Positions 17,524 to 27,370 of a stretch of DNA of 45,611 nt are shown here, piece after piece. The notes under the pieces were generated by a model. It saw only the letters and a list, made by a program, of their open reading frames with translations, did no database searches and was not told where the DNA came from. The stretch lies in the NCBI GenBank assembly GCA_964418485.1, contig CAYQMH010000012.1, forward strand, positions 1 to 45,611. The letters run 5' to 3'. This stretch comes from JAFGHJ01 sp964418485 (GTDB lineage: Bacteria; Hydrothermota; UBA3072). Numbering within the stretch: position 1 is the first letter of the stretch; each line of letters opens with the position of its first letter. A program made the position numbers and the translations under genes.

Positions 17524-18192
17524 ATGACTGAGTTGAAAAAGTGGCACAAAAGAACTGAAGGTAAAGAAAAATGGTACGAATTTTCTTTCAGTCCAAAAGT
17601 AAAAATAATCCAGGGAACCAGGAATTTTAACCCTTTAAGTGAAATTAAAAGTACGTTTGCTGATCTGATACAGATTCATTCTTCGGTTATACATAAAGCG
17701 AGAAACGATATAAAATTAGTGGGAGATGGACTTTTTACGAATAAAAAAGATATGTATTTATACATAAAGACCGCGGATTGTCTGCCCATAATTTTTTATC
17801 ATTCGAAGGAGGAAACACTTGCGTTACTTCACGCGGGATGGAAAGGGACAGCTCTTATGATTGCTAAAAATTTTTTGTTGAAGATGAAAAGATTGTATGG
17901 TTTGGAACCGGAAGGGTGGGAAGTTTCTCTCGGTCCGTGTATTGGCACTGAAAACTATGAAGTGGGAGAGGTTGTGTTCGAATTTTTCAGGAGATTTAAT
18001 ATAGGTGGCATAAAAATAAAAAACGGCCGATATTTTCTCGACCTTGAAGAAGCCAACATTGGGATTATTAAGAAGTACGGAGTCAGCAAAATTTATCCGT
18101 TTCCCGAGAAAACTTATACATCAGACCTTTTTTATTCTTACAGAAGAGGGAATACGGAAAGAAATATAACAGTTGGGGTAATTAAACCCTGA
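17524..18192 (+). CDS. YfiH/PgeF-type multicopper-oxidase-fold purine nucleoside phosphorylase
   Basis: Member of the DUF152/YfiH (laccase-domain) family. Family members were first called polyphenol oxidases; they act as purine nucleoside phosphorylase/adenosine deaminase in some organisms and as a peptidoglycan editing factor in E. coli. Motifs: GDGLFTN (about 62-68), TADCLPIIFY (about 80-89), LALLHAGWKGT (about 96-106) and LGPCIGTENYEV (about 137-148). These carry the conserved His/Cys metal ligands. Length 222 residues. It lies alone between a (-) barrel gene and (-) purF. Which of the reported activities applies is not decidable here. Confidence 0.88.
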   Translation: MTELKKWHKRTEGKEKWYEFSFSPKVKIIQGTRNFNPLSEIKSTFADLIQIHSSVIHKARNDIKLVGDGLFTNKKDMYLYIKTADCLPIIFYHSKEETLALLHAGWKGTALMIAKNFLLKMKRLYGLEPEGWEVSLGPCIGTENYEVGEVVFEFFRRFNIGGIKIKNGRYFLDLEEANIGIIKKYGVSKIYPFPEKTYTSDLFYSYRRGNTERNITVGVIKP

Positions 18193-18410
18193 AAATAGCG
18201 TTTAGCTTTTGCCCTTTCGCTGTTAGCTTAGAGAAGTTTGATTTCTTCGTGTAAATTATGGTTTCGAGTTTCGGGTTTCGAGTTAAAAAAAGAAAATCTG
18301 TATCTATCTGTGTTTATCCGTGGCTATTATCAAGGGTATAGTTTTTGGGGTATAGGGTATAGAAAAAAATAACAAAAAATCTCTGTGTTCTCAGTGGCTC
18401 TGTGTGAGAA
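18193..18410. repeat. word-repeat array between convergent genes
   Basis: Non-coding. It carries in succession 'ttttgccctttcgctgttag', 'ggtttcgagtttcgggtttc' (about 18259-18280), 'atctgtgtttatccgtggct' (about 18307-18326), 'gggtatagggtataga' and CTCTGTGTTCTCAGTGGCTC words (18381-18400). The last array abuts the purF stop codon. No terminator hairpin is seen for either gene. Confidence 0.6.
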
Positions 18411-19829
18411 TTATACTTTACATCCCCTGCTTGCTTCGATATGCCGGATCTCATCTTCGTTAGCTTTAATCGGATACTCGCCTGTAAAACAAGCAGTACA
18501 AAAAATCCTAACTTTTTTAGTAGAAACCGCTGCTATAAGACCCTCTACGGATTGATAGGTTAGAGAATCAACGCCAATCATTTTTCTAACATCTTCTACA
18601 GCTTTTTTACGGGCGATAAATTCTCCTTTTGTTTGCATATCTATTCCGTAATAACAGGGAAATTTAAGAGGCGGACTTGATGAAGCAAAATGAACTTCTT
18701 TTGCACCCGCGTCTCTAATTAGCTGTACTATTTTTTTTGATGTTGTTCCTCGTACAATTGAATCATCTACTAAAAGTACTTTTTTGTTCTTCATAATTTC
18801 TTTTACGGGTGAAAGTTTTATCCGAATTAATTCTTCTCTTTTACTCTGATGGGGCATTATAAAAGTTCTTCCTATATAGCGGTTCTTCATTAATCCTTCC
18901 CTGTATTTTACGCCTAATTCTTCCGCAAGGGATATGGCAACTGGTCTTGATGTGTCAGGGATAGGTACGATTATATCTATATTTATTCCCTTTTTCTTTA
19001 TTTCTTTTGCGAGATTCTTACCCAGGTTCAATCTCGCTTCGTAAACTGATATACCGTCTATAGTCGAATCCGGTCTTGCAAAATATACATATTCAAAGAT
19101 ACATGGACAGTGTTTTTCTTCGGAGATTTTTTTTGTATATAAATTACCATCTGTACTAAAAAAAACTGCTTCTCCCGGTTGCACATCACGCTGGATTTTG
19201 TATCCCAGTGTTTCGAGAACAACGCTTTCCGAAACCACACAGAAACTGTCATCTTTTTTACCGAATATTAAGGGTTTGATACCGTAAGGATCTCTGAAAG
19301 CAAGTATGCCTTTATCTTTAATCAGGGTAACTACGGAATAACTCCCCTTTACTTTGCCGAAAAGCCCTTTAACCGCTTCAAAAAGAGAATCGGGGGAGAA
19401 GCCTAACTTTTTTTCCATTTCTTCAGAAAGAAGGTTTAAAAGAAGTTCCGCGTCCGAGGTAGAAATAATTATTCTTCTACTATCTTTTTCTAATTTTTCT
19501 TTTAGAGAGTTAAAATTGATTATATTTCCGTTAAAAGCAAGAGCTATACCGTATGGGGTAGTTGAAATGAAAGGTTGGGCATTTTCTACGCCCATCCCGC
19601 CGAGTGTTGGGTATCTTACGTGTCCAATGCCTATATTGCCTTTAAGGTAATCGAAGTTTTCCTGCTGGAAGGCCTCTCTTACAAGGCCTTCTCCCTTTTT
19701 TATGTTGAATCTATCCGAGTAGGTTACTATGCCTGCAGCATCTTGGCCTCTATGCTGTATTATAAGTAGCGAGTCGTATATATTACTGACTGCTTCTTTT
19801 TTACCGATTATTCCTACAATTCCGCACAT
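18411..19829 (-). CDS. purF: amidophosphoribosyltransferase
   Basis: First committed enzyme of purine synthesis; it makes phosphoribosylamine from PRPP and glutamine. The class-II glutaminase nucleophile is Cys2 of MCGIVGI. The phosphoribosyltransferase PRPP loop is VLLVDDSIVRGTTS (about 341-354). Cysteines in HCPC (about 240), KFPCYYG (about 387) and FCTACFTGEYP (about 446) match the four ligands of the B. subtilis-type 4Fe-4S cluster, so this is probably the oxygen-sensitive form. The 472-residue length is normal. It starts 6 nt after gltD and appears to be the last gene of the nitrogen operon. Confidence 0.95.
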   Translation of the reverse strand: MCGIVGIIGKKEAVSNIYDSLLIIQHRGQDAAGIVTYSDRFNIKKGEGLVREAFQQENFDYLKGNIGIGHVRYPTLGGMGVENAQPFISTTPYGIALAFNGNIINFNSLKEKLEKDSRRIIISTSDAELLLNLLSEEMEKKLGFSPDSLFEAVKGLFGKVKGSYSVVTLIKDKGILAFRDPYGIKPLIFGKKDDSFCVVSESVVLETLGYKIQRDVQPGEAVFFSTDGNLYTKKISEEKHCPCIFEYVYFARPDSTIDGISVYEARLNLGKNLAKEIKKKGINIDIIVPIPDTSRPVAISLAEELGVKYREGLMKNRYIGRTFIMPHQSKREELIRIKLSPVKEIMKNKKVLLVDDSIVRGTTSKKIVQLIRDAGAKEVHFASSSPPLKFPCYYGIDMQTKGEFIARKKAVEDVRKMIGVDSLTYQSVEGLIAAVSTKKVRIFCTACFTGEYPIKANEDEIRHIEASRGCKV

Positions 19830-19835
19830 TTAATT

Positions 19836-21281
19836 CTATAAAACCGGTAGGTTTGATTTTCCCATCAAGTACTTATCTATATGATGTGCAGCCTTTCTGC
19901 CTTCGGATATAGCCCATACAATTAAAGATTGTCCTCTATGCATATCACCCGCTGAGAATACTCCCTTTTTTGATGTCATGAAATTCTCATCGGTTTTTAT
20001 GTTACCACGTTCAGTCAATTCAAGATTTAAATCGGACACTAATTCTTTATGTTCAGGATGCATAAAGCCTACGGCAAGGATTACTAAATCTGCCTTGATT
20101 TCGAATTCGCTTCCCGGTATTTCTTTCATAATGGGACAACTTTTATCACTACTCCTTGAAAATGCTACTTTAGCACATTGTAATTTTCGAACTTTTCCGT
20201 CTTTTCCGATAAATTTTTTTGTTAAAACAGACCAGTGCCGCTCACAACCTTCTTCATGACTGCTTGAATTTTTTAGTATAGAAGGATAGTAAGGCCACGG
20301 TTCATTTGCGGTTCTGCATTCGGGTGGTTTTTCCAATATTTCTATCTGTGTTACACATTTCGCTCCCAGTCTTTTTACAACCCCAACGCAATCCGCTCCG
20401 GTATCTCCGCCGCCGATTACAATAACTTCTTTATCTTTTGCATCGATCAGTCCATGGGCGGGTGTTTTTTCTCCCCATACTCGTTTGTTCGATTGTGTTA
20501 AGAAGTCCATCGCGAAATGTATGCCTTTTAATTCTCTTCCCTGGATTTTTAGGTCTCTTGGAACTCTGGCACCACAGGCAAGACAAACCGCATCAAAATC
20601 TTTTAGTAGCTCTTTAGCAGTAATATCTACACCAACAAACATATTCGTTTTAAATTCAATATTTTCTTTTTTCATTATTCTTAAACGTCTATCAAGGATG
20701 TTTTTTTCCAATTTGAAGTCGGGAATTCCGTAACGAAGAATTCCGCCGATTTTTTTATCTCTCTCGAAAACAGTTACGTAGTGACCGGCTTCATTTAGTT
20801 GATTGGCAACTGTAAGTCCCGCAGGTCCGGAACCGACCACAGCGATTTTTTTACCGGTTCTTTTTATATTTGAGTTCGCTTTAATATATCCTGATTTAAA
20901 CGCGTGTTCGATTATGGCAAGTTCGTTTTCTCTGATTGTAATTGCAGCATCGTTTATAGATAAAACGCAGGAGTGTTCACATGGTGCCGGACATATTCTT
21001 CCTGTTATTTCAGGAAAATTATTTGTAGCAGAAAGCAAGACATAGGCTTTTTCCCATTGATTGTCAAACATAAGATCATTCCATTCGGGGATGAAATTTC
21101 CGATTGGGCAACCCCAGTGACAGAATGGAGTTCCGCAGTCCATACAGCGTGCGGCCTGTTCCTTCGATTTATTGTCTTTTCGAGGGATGTTGACATCTTT
21201 GTAGTCTTTTATTCTTTCCGCAATCGGTCGAAGCGTTGAACTTTCTCTTTTTATTTCTAAAAAACCATTTATCTTACCCAT
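19836..21281 (-). CDS. gltD: glutamate synthase small subunit
   Basis: Passes electrons from NAD(P)H through FAD and Fe-S clusters to GltB. The N-terminal ferredoxin-like region has CMDCGTPFCHWGCPIGN (about 46-62) and CPAPCEHSC (about 96-104). The FAD-binding motif is VVGSGPAGL (about 147-155), the NAD(P)H motif VIGGGDTGADC (about 290-300), and a late GD motif in FSAGDMHRGQS closes the FAD site. The 481-residue length is standard. Its start lies 12 nt after the gltB stop. Confidence 0.96.
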   Translation of the reverse strand: MGKINGFLEIKRESSTLRPIAERIKDYKDVNIPRKDNKSKEQAARCMDCGTPFCHWGCPIGNFIPEWNDLMFDNQWEKAYVLLSATNNFPEITGRICPAPCEHSCVLSINDAAITIRENELAIIEHAFKSGYIKANSNIKRTGKKIAVVGSGPAGLTVANQLNEAGHYVTVFERDKKIGGILRYGIPDFKLEKNILDRRLRIMKKENIEFKTNMFVGVDITAKELLKDFDAVCLACGARVPRDLKIQGRELKGIHFAMDFLTQSNKRVWGEKTPAHGLIDAKDKEVIVIGGGDTGADCVGVVKRLGAKCVTQIEILEKPPECRTANEPWPYYPSILKNSSSHEEGCERHWSVLTKKFIGKDGKVRKLQCAKVAFSRSSDKSCPIMKEIPGSEFEIKADLVILAVGFMHPEHKELVSDLNLELTERGNIKTDENFMTSKKGVFSAGDMHRGQSLIVWAISEGRKAAHHIDKYLMGKSNLPVL

Positions 21282-21293
21282 TTTTAATCTCTT

Positions 21294-24200
21294 TTATTCT
21301 ACTATCGACTTTACCCATTGCTTTAAATTTTCTTTTCTCTCGGTTTTCAATATATGTTCGTATTCCAGAGGGATTACTTTTATAAAGCTTTTTATTATAT
21401 TGGCAAAGTCCTCTAAGATTTCTTTTGCTCTTTTGCTTCCTGTATATTTATGATGATTTGTGACTAGGGTTTTTATTATTTCTGTGTCATGGTCATTTAT
21501 TTCCTTTAATTTTACCATTTCAAGATTGCATTTAGATTTGAAATTACCTTCTATATCGTATACGTAGGCTATGCCGCCGGACATACCAGCAGCAAAATTT
21601 TGGCCTGTTCTTCCGATTATTACAACTCTTCCACCTGTCATATATTCACATCCGTGATCTCCTACTCCTTCTACAACAGCGAGCAGACCTGAGTTTCTGA
21701 TACAAAATCTTTCTCCGGCAATACCTCTTATGTAAGCTTCTCCTTTCGTGGCTCCGTAAAAAGAAGTATTTCCGATTATAATGTTTTCTTCTGAGGGGTA
21801 CGTTGTTTTTTTATCAGGATAAATTATTATTTTTCCGCCGAAAATACCCTTTCCTACATAATCATTAGACATCCCTTCCAGTTCAAAAGTTATCCCTTTT
21901 GCGAGGAATGCACCGAAACTTTGACCTGCGATTCCTTTGAATTTAAAATGTATGGTATCATCTGCGAGGCCTTTTTCTCCGTGAACATAGCACACTTCGC
22001 CGCTTAATCTGGCTCCAACAGTACGATTGGTGTTCTTTATTGTAATGTTATGCTTTATTTTTTCTTCCTTTAAGATTGCGTTTTTCGCCATATCTATAAG
22101 TTGAATATCCAATATATCGTCCAAATCATGTTTTTTGGGCTTTGAATAAAAAACTCCTATGTTGCCAGCCACCTCGGGCTTATAGAGGATATTTTTAAAA
22201 TCGAGGCCTTTTGATTTCCAATCAAGATTTTTTTCGTTTACTTCTAAAAGCTCGGTTTTTCCGATCATCTCGTCTATTTTTCTTATTCCAAGACTTGCCA
22301 TAATTTTCCGTAGTTCTTCTGCCACGAAGTTAAAATAATTTACCAGATATTCGACTTTTCCGTTAAATCTCTGCCGTAGGAGTTCGTTTTGGGTCGCGAC
22401 ACCTACAGAACAATTACCTAAATTACAGTGTCGAAGCATTACACATCCGAGGGCGATAAGAGCAGCAGTTGCAAAACCATATTCTTCTGCCCCGAGTATT
22501 GCTGCTATTGCGATGTCTTTACCGGTACGAATTTGTCCGTCGGTCTGCAGGCGTACTCTGCTTCTCAGGTTATTTAATACGAGAGTTTGGTGTGTTTCTG
22601 CGAGGCCTAATTCCCATGGTAGTCCGGCGTGATGAATCGAGCTTAAGGGTGCTGCGCCGGTGCCGCCGTCACCACCCGATATTAGAATCATATCCGCATG
22701 ACCTTTAGCAACTCCAGCTGCAACAGTTCCCACTCCGACTTCAGATACGAGTTTTACGCTTATTCTTGCTTTAGGGTTTACATTCCTTAGGTCGAAAATC
22801 AGCTGGTTTAAATCTTCTATTGAGTAAATATCATGATGCGGTGGGGGAGATATAAGGGTAACTCCGGGCGTGGTATGGCGTGTTTTTGCTATAATTTCAC
22901 TTACTTTGTGTCCCGGTAAATGTCCGCCTTCGCCCGGTTTTGCACCTTGAGCTATTTTTATTTGTATTTCGTCCGCATGAACGAGATAGTTGGTTGTTAC
23001 TCCAAAGCGTCCCGAAGCGACCTGCTTAATTTTGCTTCCGAATGAGGCTCCGTTTGAAAGTCTTTTAAAGCGCGATGGATCTTCACCGCCTTCACCGGTA
23101 TTGGACATACCACCGAGTTTATTCATAGCCATTGCTATTGTTTCATGTGCTTCTCTGCTTATGGAGCCAAAACTCATTGCTCCAATTGCGAATCTCTTTA
23201 CTATTTCGGAAACCCCTTCGACTTTTTCTATCGGAATAGAATCGGGAGAGGAATTAAATTTTAACAAACTGCGCAAAGTTGTTGGATTTTCATTCTGATT
23301 GTTTATAATCCCTGCAAAATTTTTATATTCTTCGTAATCGCCTTTTCGTGTTGAATCCTGAAGATAAGCAATACTCTGTGGGTTCCATAAATGATATTCA
23401 CCGTTTCTTTTCCACTGATATACACCTCCCGAAGACAGATACTTTTTTATCGGAGGAGAATCAGGAAAGGATTCCTTATGTCTAAGAAGAGTTTCTTTTG
23501 CAATGGTCAGAAGATCTACGCCTCCTATTCGGGATGTTGTACCCGTAAAGCACTTTTCGATAACTTCTTTGCCGAGACCTAATGCTTCGAATATTTGAGC
23601 TCCTCTGTAGCTTTGAAGAGTCGATATACCCATTTTAGATAATATTTTGAGGATTCCTTTATTAATTGCTTTTTTGTAGTTGCTTATTGCGTCAAGTAGA
23701 TCGATCTCGATTTCTCCATCTTCGGATAAGTATTTTATTACTTCGAAAGCAAGATATGGATTGACGCAATCTGCGCCGTAACCCAAAAGTAAAGCAAAGT
23801 TCTGAACTTCTTTCGCGTCAGCGCATTCTACCAATATATTTACCTGTGTACGTAGTTCACTTCTAATGAGAGCGTGGTGAACTGCTCCTGTTGCCAGTAG
23901 TGATGGTATACAGGCATTTTCCTTATTTATACCTCTGTCACTTAGGAGAATAAAGGAATATCCGTCCTCTGCGGTTTCCTTCGCTTCTTTTGTAATTCTT
24001 TCCAGAGCTTTTATGAAGGTTCTTTCGCCTTTAGGATTAAAAAGCAAGGAAATAGTTTTTGTCGCAAAACCGTTTATATTAATATGCTTAAGCTTTTCGA
24101 AATCCTCATTTGTCAATATTGGTTCTTTTAATTCTAATTTATGAGCATGATTAGGGGTTTCTTCCAGGATATTGTCTTTCGGACCGAGAAAACTTAATGT

Positions 24201-25856
24201 GCTCATAACTATTCTTTCTCTAATCGAATCAATTGGAGGATTCGTGACCTGAGCAAATAATTGCTTAAAATAATTAAAAATAAGCTGCGGATGTTTCGAT
24301 AATACGGCATGAGGATGATCATTACCCATAGAGCCTATAGGTTCTTTCCCTTCGAGTGCTTTTGGTTTTATTATAGATTTTAAATCTTCACGTGTGTAAC
24401 CATTTGCTTTCATATAAGCGAGAAAATCTTCTTTCGGAATATCAAAGCTTTTTAGGCTCGACTTAACTGGTTTTATTGTGTCAAATTCGAGGAGATGCTT
24501 ATTCAGCCACTCGGAATATGGTTTTTTATTAGATAAGTTTCGTTTGATTTCTTCATCCAGAATTATTTTTCCTTGTTCCGTATCAACGAAAAGGACTTTT
24601 CCCGGTTCAAGTCTTCCAGATTCCCGAATTTTATCGCTTTTTATATCCAGAACTCCCACTTCCGAAGCCATTACAACCTGTCCGTCCTTTGTAATAAGAT
24701 AACGTGCAGGACGCAGTCCGTTACGATCGAGTATTGCTCCGACGCGGTTTCCGTCGGTAAAAACTATAGCAGCAGGTCCGTCCCAGGGTTCGGATATACA
24801 GGCATGATATTTATAGAAAGATTTTAATTTTTCATCCAGTAATTCATTGTTCTCCCATGCGGCGGGAATGAGCATCATCATTGAGTGGGGAAGACTTCTT
24901 CCCGAGAGGGTTAAAAGTTCGAATACGTTATCTAATATAGCCGAGTCGCTTTTTGAGGCATCTATAATTGGTTTTATTTTTTCTATATCCTTACCGAATA
25001 AAGGACTGTTCAGTAGCCCTTCTCTTGCCTTCATCCAATTTATGTTTCCCCGGAGTGTATTTATTTCTCCGTTATGTGCAAGAAATCTAAAAGGCTGCGC
25101 GAGGTCCCAGGTTGGAAAGGTGTTTGTGCTGTATCGTGAGTGAACCATAGCAATAGTACTTTTGATCGTCTCGTCCTTCAAGTCGATATAGAAATTCTCT
25201 ACCTGATTTGCCATGAGGAGACCTTTGTAGGAAATTGTCCTGCTCGATATGTTTGTCACATAAAAGAAAGATTTTTGTTTTATATCGGATGAATTTATTA
25301 TATTCTCTACTCTCTTTCTTATAACATAAAGGCTTCGCTCAAAATTAAGTTCGTCTGATTTGCCTTTTGGCGGAAGTTCAGGGTTTCTTTGAATAAAGAT
25401 TTGTTCTATTGCGGGTTGAGTTTCTCTAGCTCCGATACCTATATTTGAATTATCTGTTGGTACTTTTCTCCAGCCTAGAAAAACTTGTTTTTCTTCTTCT
25501 GTTACTTTTGTAAAAACATCTCTGCAGAATGAGCGTTCGGATTCGTTTTGAGGAAGAAAAACAAGTCCGGTTCCGTATTCTCCGGGAGAGGGCAGTTCTA
25601 TTTTTTCTTTTTCCGTAACTTTTGACAGGAATTCATGGGGCAATTGTATCAGTATACCTGCTCCGTCGCCAGTTTTGGGATCGGCTCCTACGGCACCACG
25701 GTGAGCGAGTCTATTAAGTATCTTTAGACCTTTTTTAACAATATCGTTGGATTCTGCTCCATTGATATTACATACAAAGCCCACTCCGCATGAATCGGAT
25801 TCGTTTTCAGGATTATATAATCCCTGTTTTCCTGGGAACCATCTGGTTCTTTTCAT
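21294..25856 (-). CDS. gltB: glutamate synthase large subunit
   Basis: Converts glutamine plus 2-oxoglutarate to two glutamates. Domains: class-II glutaminase with catalytic Cys23 in CGVGFVCN after a 22-residue propeptide, a central domain, an FMN/2-oxoglutarate barrel, and a C-terminal GXGXG beta-helix. The 3Fe-4S ligands are visible as C-x5-C-x4-C in CVMLRHCNLGNCSVG (about residues 1134-1148). At 1520 residues it is full length. It lies between glnA (46-nt gap carrying a short 'ccgaccaacacatcaacgg' word) and gltD. Several long frames antisense to this gene are shadows. Confidence 0.97.
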   Translation of the reverse strand: MKRTRWFPGKQGLYNPENESDSCGVGFVCNINGAESNDIVKKGLKILNRLAHRGAVGADPKTGDGAGILIQLPHEFLSKVTEKEKIELPSPGEYGTGLVFLPQNESERSFCRDVFTKVTEEEKQVFLGWRKVPTDNSNIGIGARETQPAIEQIFIQRNPELPPKGKSDELNFERSLYVIRKRVENIINSSDIKQKSFFYVTNISSRTISYKGLLMANQVENFYIDLKDETIKSTIAMVHSRYSTNTFPTWDLAQPFRFLAHNGEINTLRGNINWMKAREGLLNSPLFGKDIEKIKPIIDASKSDSAILDNVFELLTLSGRSLPHSMMMLIPAAWENNELLDEKLKSFYKYHACISEPWDGPAAIVFTDGNRVGAILDRNGLRPARYLITKDGQVVMASEVGVLDIKSDKIRESGRLEPGKVLFVDTEQGKIILDEEIKRNLSNKKPYSEWLNKHLLEFDTIKPVKSSLKSFDIPKEDFLAYMKANGYTREDLKSIIKPKALEGKEPIGSMGNDHPHAVLSKHPQLIFNYFKQLFAQVTNPPIDSIRERIVMSTLSFLGPKDNILEETPNHAHKLELKEPILTNEDFEKLKHININGFATKTISLLFNPKGERTFIKALERITKEAKETAEDGYSFILLSDRGINKENACIPSLLATGAVHHALIRSELRTQVNILVECADAKEVQNFALLLGYGADCVNPYLAFEVIKYLSEDGEIEIDLLDAISNYKKAINKGILKILSKMGISTLQSYRGAQIFEALGLGKEVIEKCFTGTTSRIGGVDLLTIAKETLLRHKESFPDSPPIKKYLSSGGVYQWKRNGEYHLWNPQSIAYLQDSTRKGDYEEYKNFAGIINNQNENPTTLRSLLKFNSSPDSIPIEKVEGVSEIVKRFAIGAMSFGSISREAHETIAMAMNKLGGMSNTGEGGEDPSRFKRLSNGASFGSKIKQVASGRFGVTTNYLVHADEIQIKIAQGAKPGEGGHLPGHKVSEIIAKTRHTTPGVTLISPPPHHDIYSIEDLNQLIFDLRNVNPKARISVKLVSEVGVGTVAAGVAKGHADMILISGGDGGTGAAPLSSIHHAGLPWELGLAETHQTLVLNNLRSRVRLQTDGQIRTGKDIAIAAILGAEEYGFATAALIALGCVMLRHCNLGNCSVGVATQNELLRQRFNGKVEYLVNYFNFVAEELRKIMASLGIRKIDEMIGKTELLEVNEKNLDWKSKGLDFKNILYKPEVAGNIGVFYSKPKKHDLDDILDIQLIDMAKNAILKEEKIKHNITIKNTNRTVGARLSGEVCYVHGEKGLADDTIHFKFKGIAGQSFGAFLAKGITFELEGMSNDYVGKGIFGGKIIIYPDKKTTYPSEENIIIGNTSFYGATKGEAYIRGIAGERFCIRNSGLLAVVEGVGDHGCEYMTGGRVVIIGRTGQNFAAGMSGGIAYVYDIEGNFKSKCNLEMVKLKEINDHDTEIIKTLVTNHHKYTGSKRAKEILEDFANIIKSFIKVIPLEYEHILKTERKENLKQWVKSIVE

Positions 25857-25865
25857 TTTTTATTT

Positions 25866-25902
25866 TACCGACCAACACATCAACGGACTAACACACTAAC
25901 CA
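25866..25902. repeat. short word repeat between glnA and gltB
   Basis: The sequence reads 'accgaccaacacatcaacgg' followed by 'actaacacactaacc'. A similar 'ccaacgacctgacgaaccaa' word occurs at about 43011-43040. Non-coding. Confidence 0.45.
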
Positions 25903-27234
25903 TTACAATATCGGAAGATATTTCTCTATCTCGTACTGCGTTACTTGGATTCGATAATCATCCCATTCTTTCTTTTTAAGGGCAATAAATCGCGGGAAAA
26001 TATGGTCTCCCAGGATTTTTCTGACAAGCAAGCTATTCTCCGTTATAGAAATTGCCTGGCCTAGACTGTCCGGAAGAGTTTCGATACCCTTTTCTTTTCG
26101 TTCGATAGGAGTTAGATGGTAAAGGTTTTGTTCCATTGGAGTTGGAGTTTTATATTTTTTTTCTATACCTTCAAGTCCTGCATATAGCATTGCTGCAAAG
26201 GTTAAATATGGATTACAGGCAGGATCGGCTGCTCTAAATTCACAGCGAGTCGCTTTTTCCTGTCCGGGCTGGTACATGGGTACACGGATTAAAGCACTTC
26301 GGTTTCTCTGGCTCCAGGCTATATATACGGGTGCTTCATACCCCGGTACGAGGCGTTTGTAAGAGTTTGTCGTTTGTGCAAAGATAGAGCAGATTTCTTT
26401 TGAATGTTTTAAAAGGCCTGCAATATAAGAACGTGCGATATCGGATAGGTTGTCTTTTGCCTTTTTGTCGAAGAAAGCATTTTTGTCTCCTTTAAATAAC
26501 GATTGATGAGTATGCATTCCCGATCCGTTTTCTCCGAAAACGGGTTTTGGCATAAATGTAGCGTATACTCCGAACTTGGTAGCGATTTCCTTTACGACCA
26601 CACGATAACTTATGACATCGTCCGCCATTTTTAGAGCATCTGCGTAACGCATATCGACTTCGTGCTGGGATGGAGCGACTTCATGATGTGAATATTCAAC
26701 ATGTATTCCCATTTCCTGAAGCGCAAATACGGTTTCTCTTCGAATATCACTTGCAACATCCAGTGTGGTAAGATCAAAATATCCGCCTCTATCCAGGTAT
26801 TCAGTTCCTTTATCGTCTTTAAAATAGAAAAATTCAAGTTCCGGTCCAATATAAAAGTGATCAAATCCCATATCCTCAGCTCGTTTTAAAGCCTTTTTCA
26901 GTACGTATCGCGGGTCGCCTTCATACGGTGTTTTGTCCGGATTTAGAATGTCACATATCATGCGAGCAACTTTCTTTTCGTTAGGACGCCATGGTAATAT
27001 TACGAAAGTATTAGGATCAGGCATAGCAATCATATCTGATTCTTCTATATCCTGATAACCGGTGATAGATGAACCGTCAAAGCCCATTCCGTTTGTAAGA
27101 GCTCCTTCAAGTTCGTTAACGGTTATAGCAAAACTTTTAACCTGTCCCAGCACATCTGTAAACCATAAGCGAATAAATTTTACATCCTGATCTTTGACGA
27201 TTTTCATTATATCATTTTTTGTTTTTTTAGCCAT
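25903..27234 (-). CDS. glnA: glutamine synthetase, type I alpha
   Basis: Forms glutamine from glutamate, ammonia and ATP as a dodecamer. The beta-grasp domain carries FDGSSITGYQDIEESDM (about 53-69). The catalytic domain has GPELEFFYF (about 124-132), the ATP-site segment GSGMHTHQS (about 240-248) and VPGYEAPVY (about 291-299). NLYHLTPIERKEKGIETLP (about 379-397) is the alpha-type form of the region that holds the adenylylated tyrosine in beta-type enzymes. The arginine that mediates glutamine feedback in Bacillus (in FVRIEESD) is replaced by Asp (YQDIEESD). The 443-residue length is normal. Confidence 0.96.
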   Translation of the reverse strand: MAKKTKNDIMKIVKDQDVKFIRLWFTDVLGQVKSFAITVNELEGALTNGMGFDGSSITGYQDIEESDMIAMPDPNTFVILPWRPNEKKVARMICDILNPDKTPYEGDPRYVLKKALKRAEDMGFDHFYIGPELEFFYFKDDKGTEYLDRGGYFDLTTLDVASDIRRETVFALQEMGIHVEYSHHEVAPSQHEVDMRYADALKMADDVISYRVVVKEIATKFGVYATFMPKPVFGENGSGMHTHQSLFKGDKNAFFDKKAKDNLSDIARSYIAGLLKHSKEICSIFAQTTNSYKRLVPGYEAPVYIAWSQRNRSALIRVPMYQPGQEKATRCEFRAADPACNPYLTFAAMLYAGLEGIEKKYKTPTPMEQNLYHLTPIERKEKGIETLPDSLGQAISITENSLLVRKILGDHIFPRFIALKKKEWDDYRIQVTQYEIEKYLPIL

Positions 27235-27259
27235 TTTTTTTCTCCTTTTTTATAGTTTT

Positions 27260-27370
27260 GGCCACAAAGGCACCAAGATTGACCGTTTGTTTCTTTATTT
27301 AATTCTTCTTTTTTAAGTAATAATATAAAATCCATATTTCACTTTGCGCCTTCGTGTCTTAGTGGCTAAG
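27260..27370. repeat. inverted-repeat element between glnB1 and glnA
   Basis: The left arm GGCCACAAAGGCACCAAG (27260-27277) and the right arm, CACTTTGCGCCTTC then GTGTCTTAGTGGC (27340-27366), are imperfect inverted copies able to fold in the transcript. The right arm touches the glnB1 stop; the left arm leads directly into the glnA ribosome site. A homologous element sits in the same place after glnB2 (30523-30645). Confidence 0.65.

Noticed and set aside
21294..25856. Several 60-100 codon frames antisense to gltB
   Set aside because: They mirror the codon structure of gltB on the other strand and lack ribosome sites.
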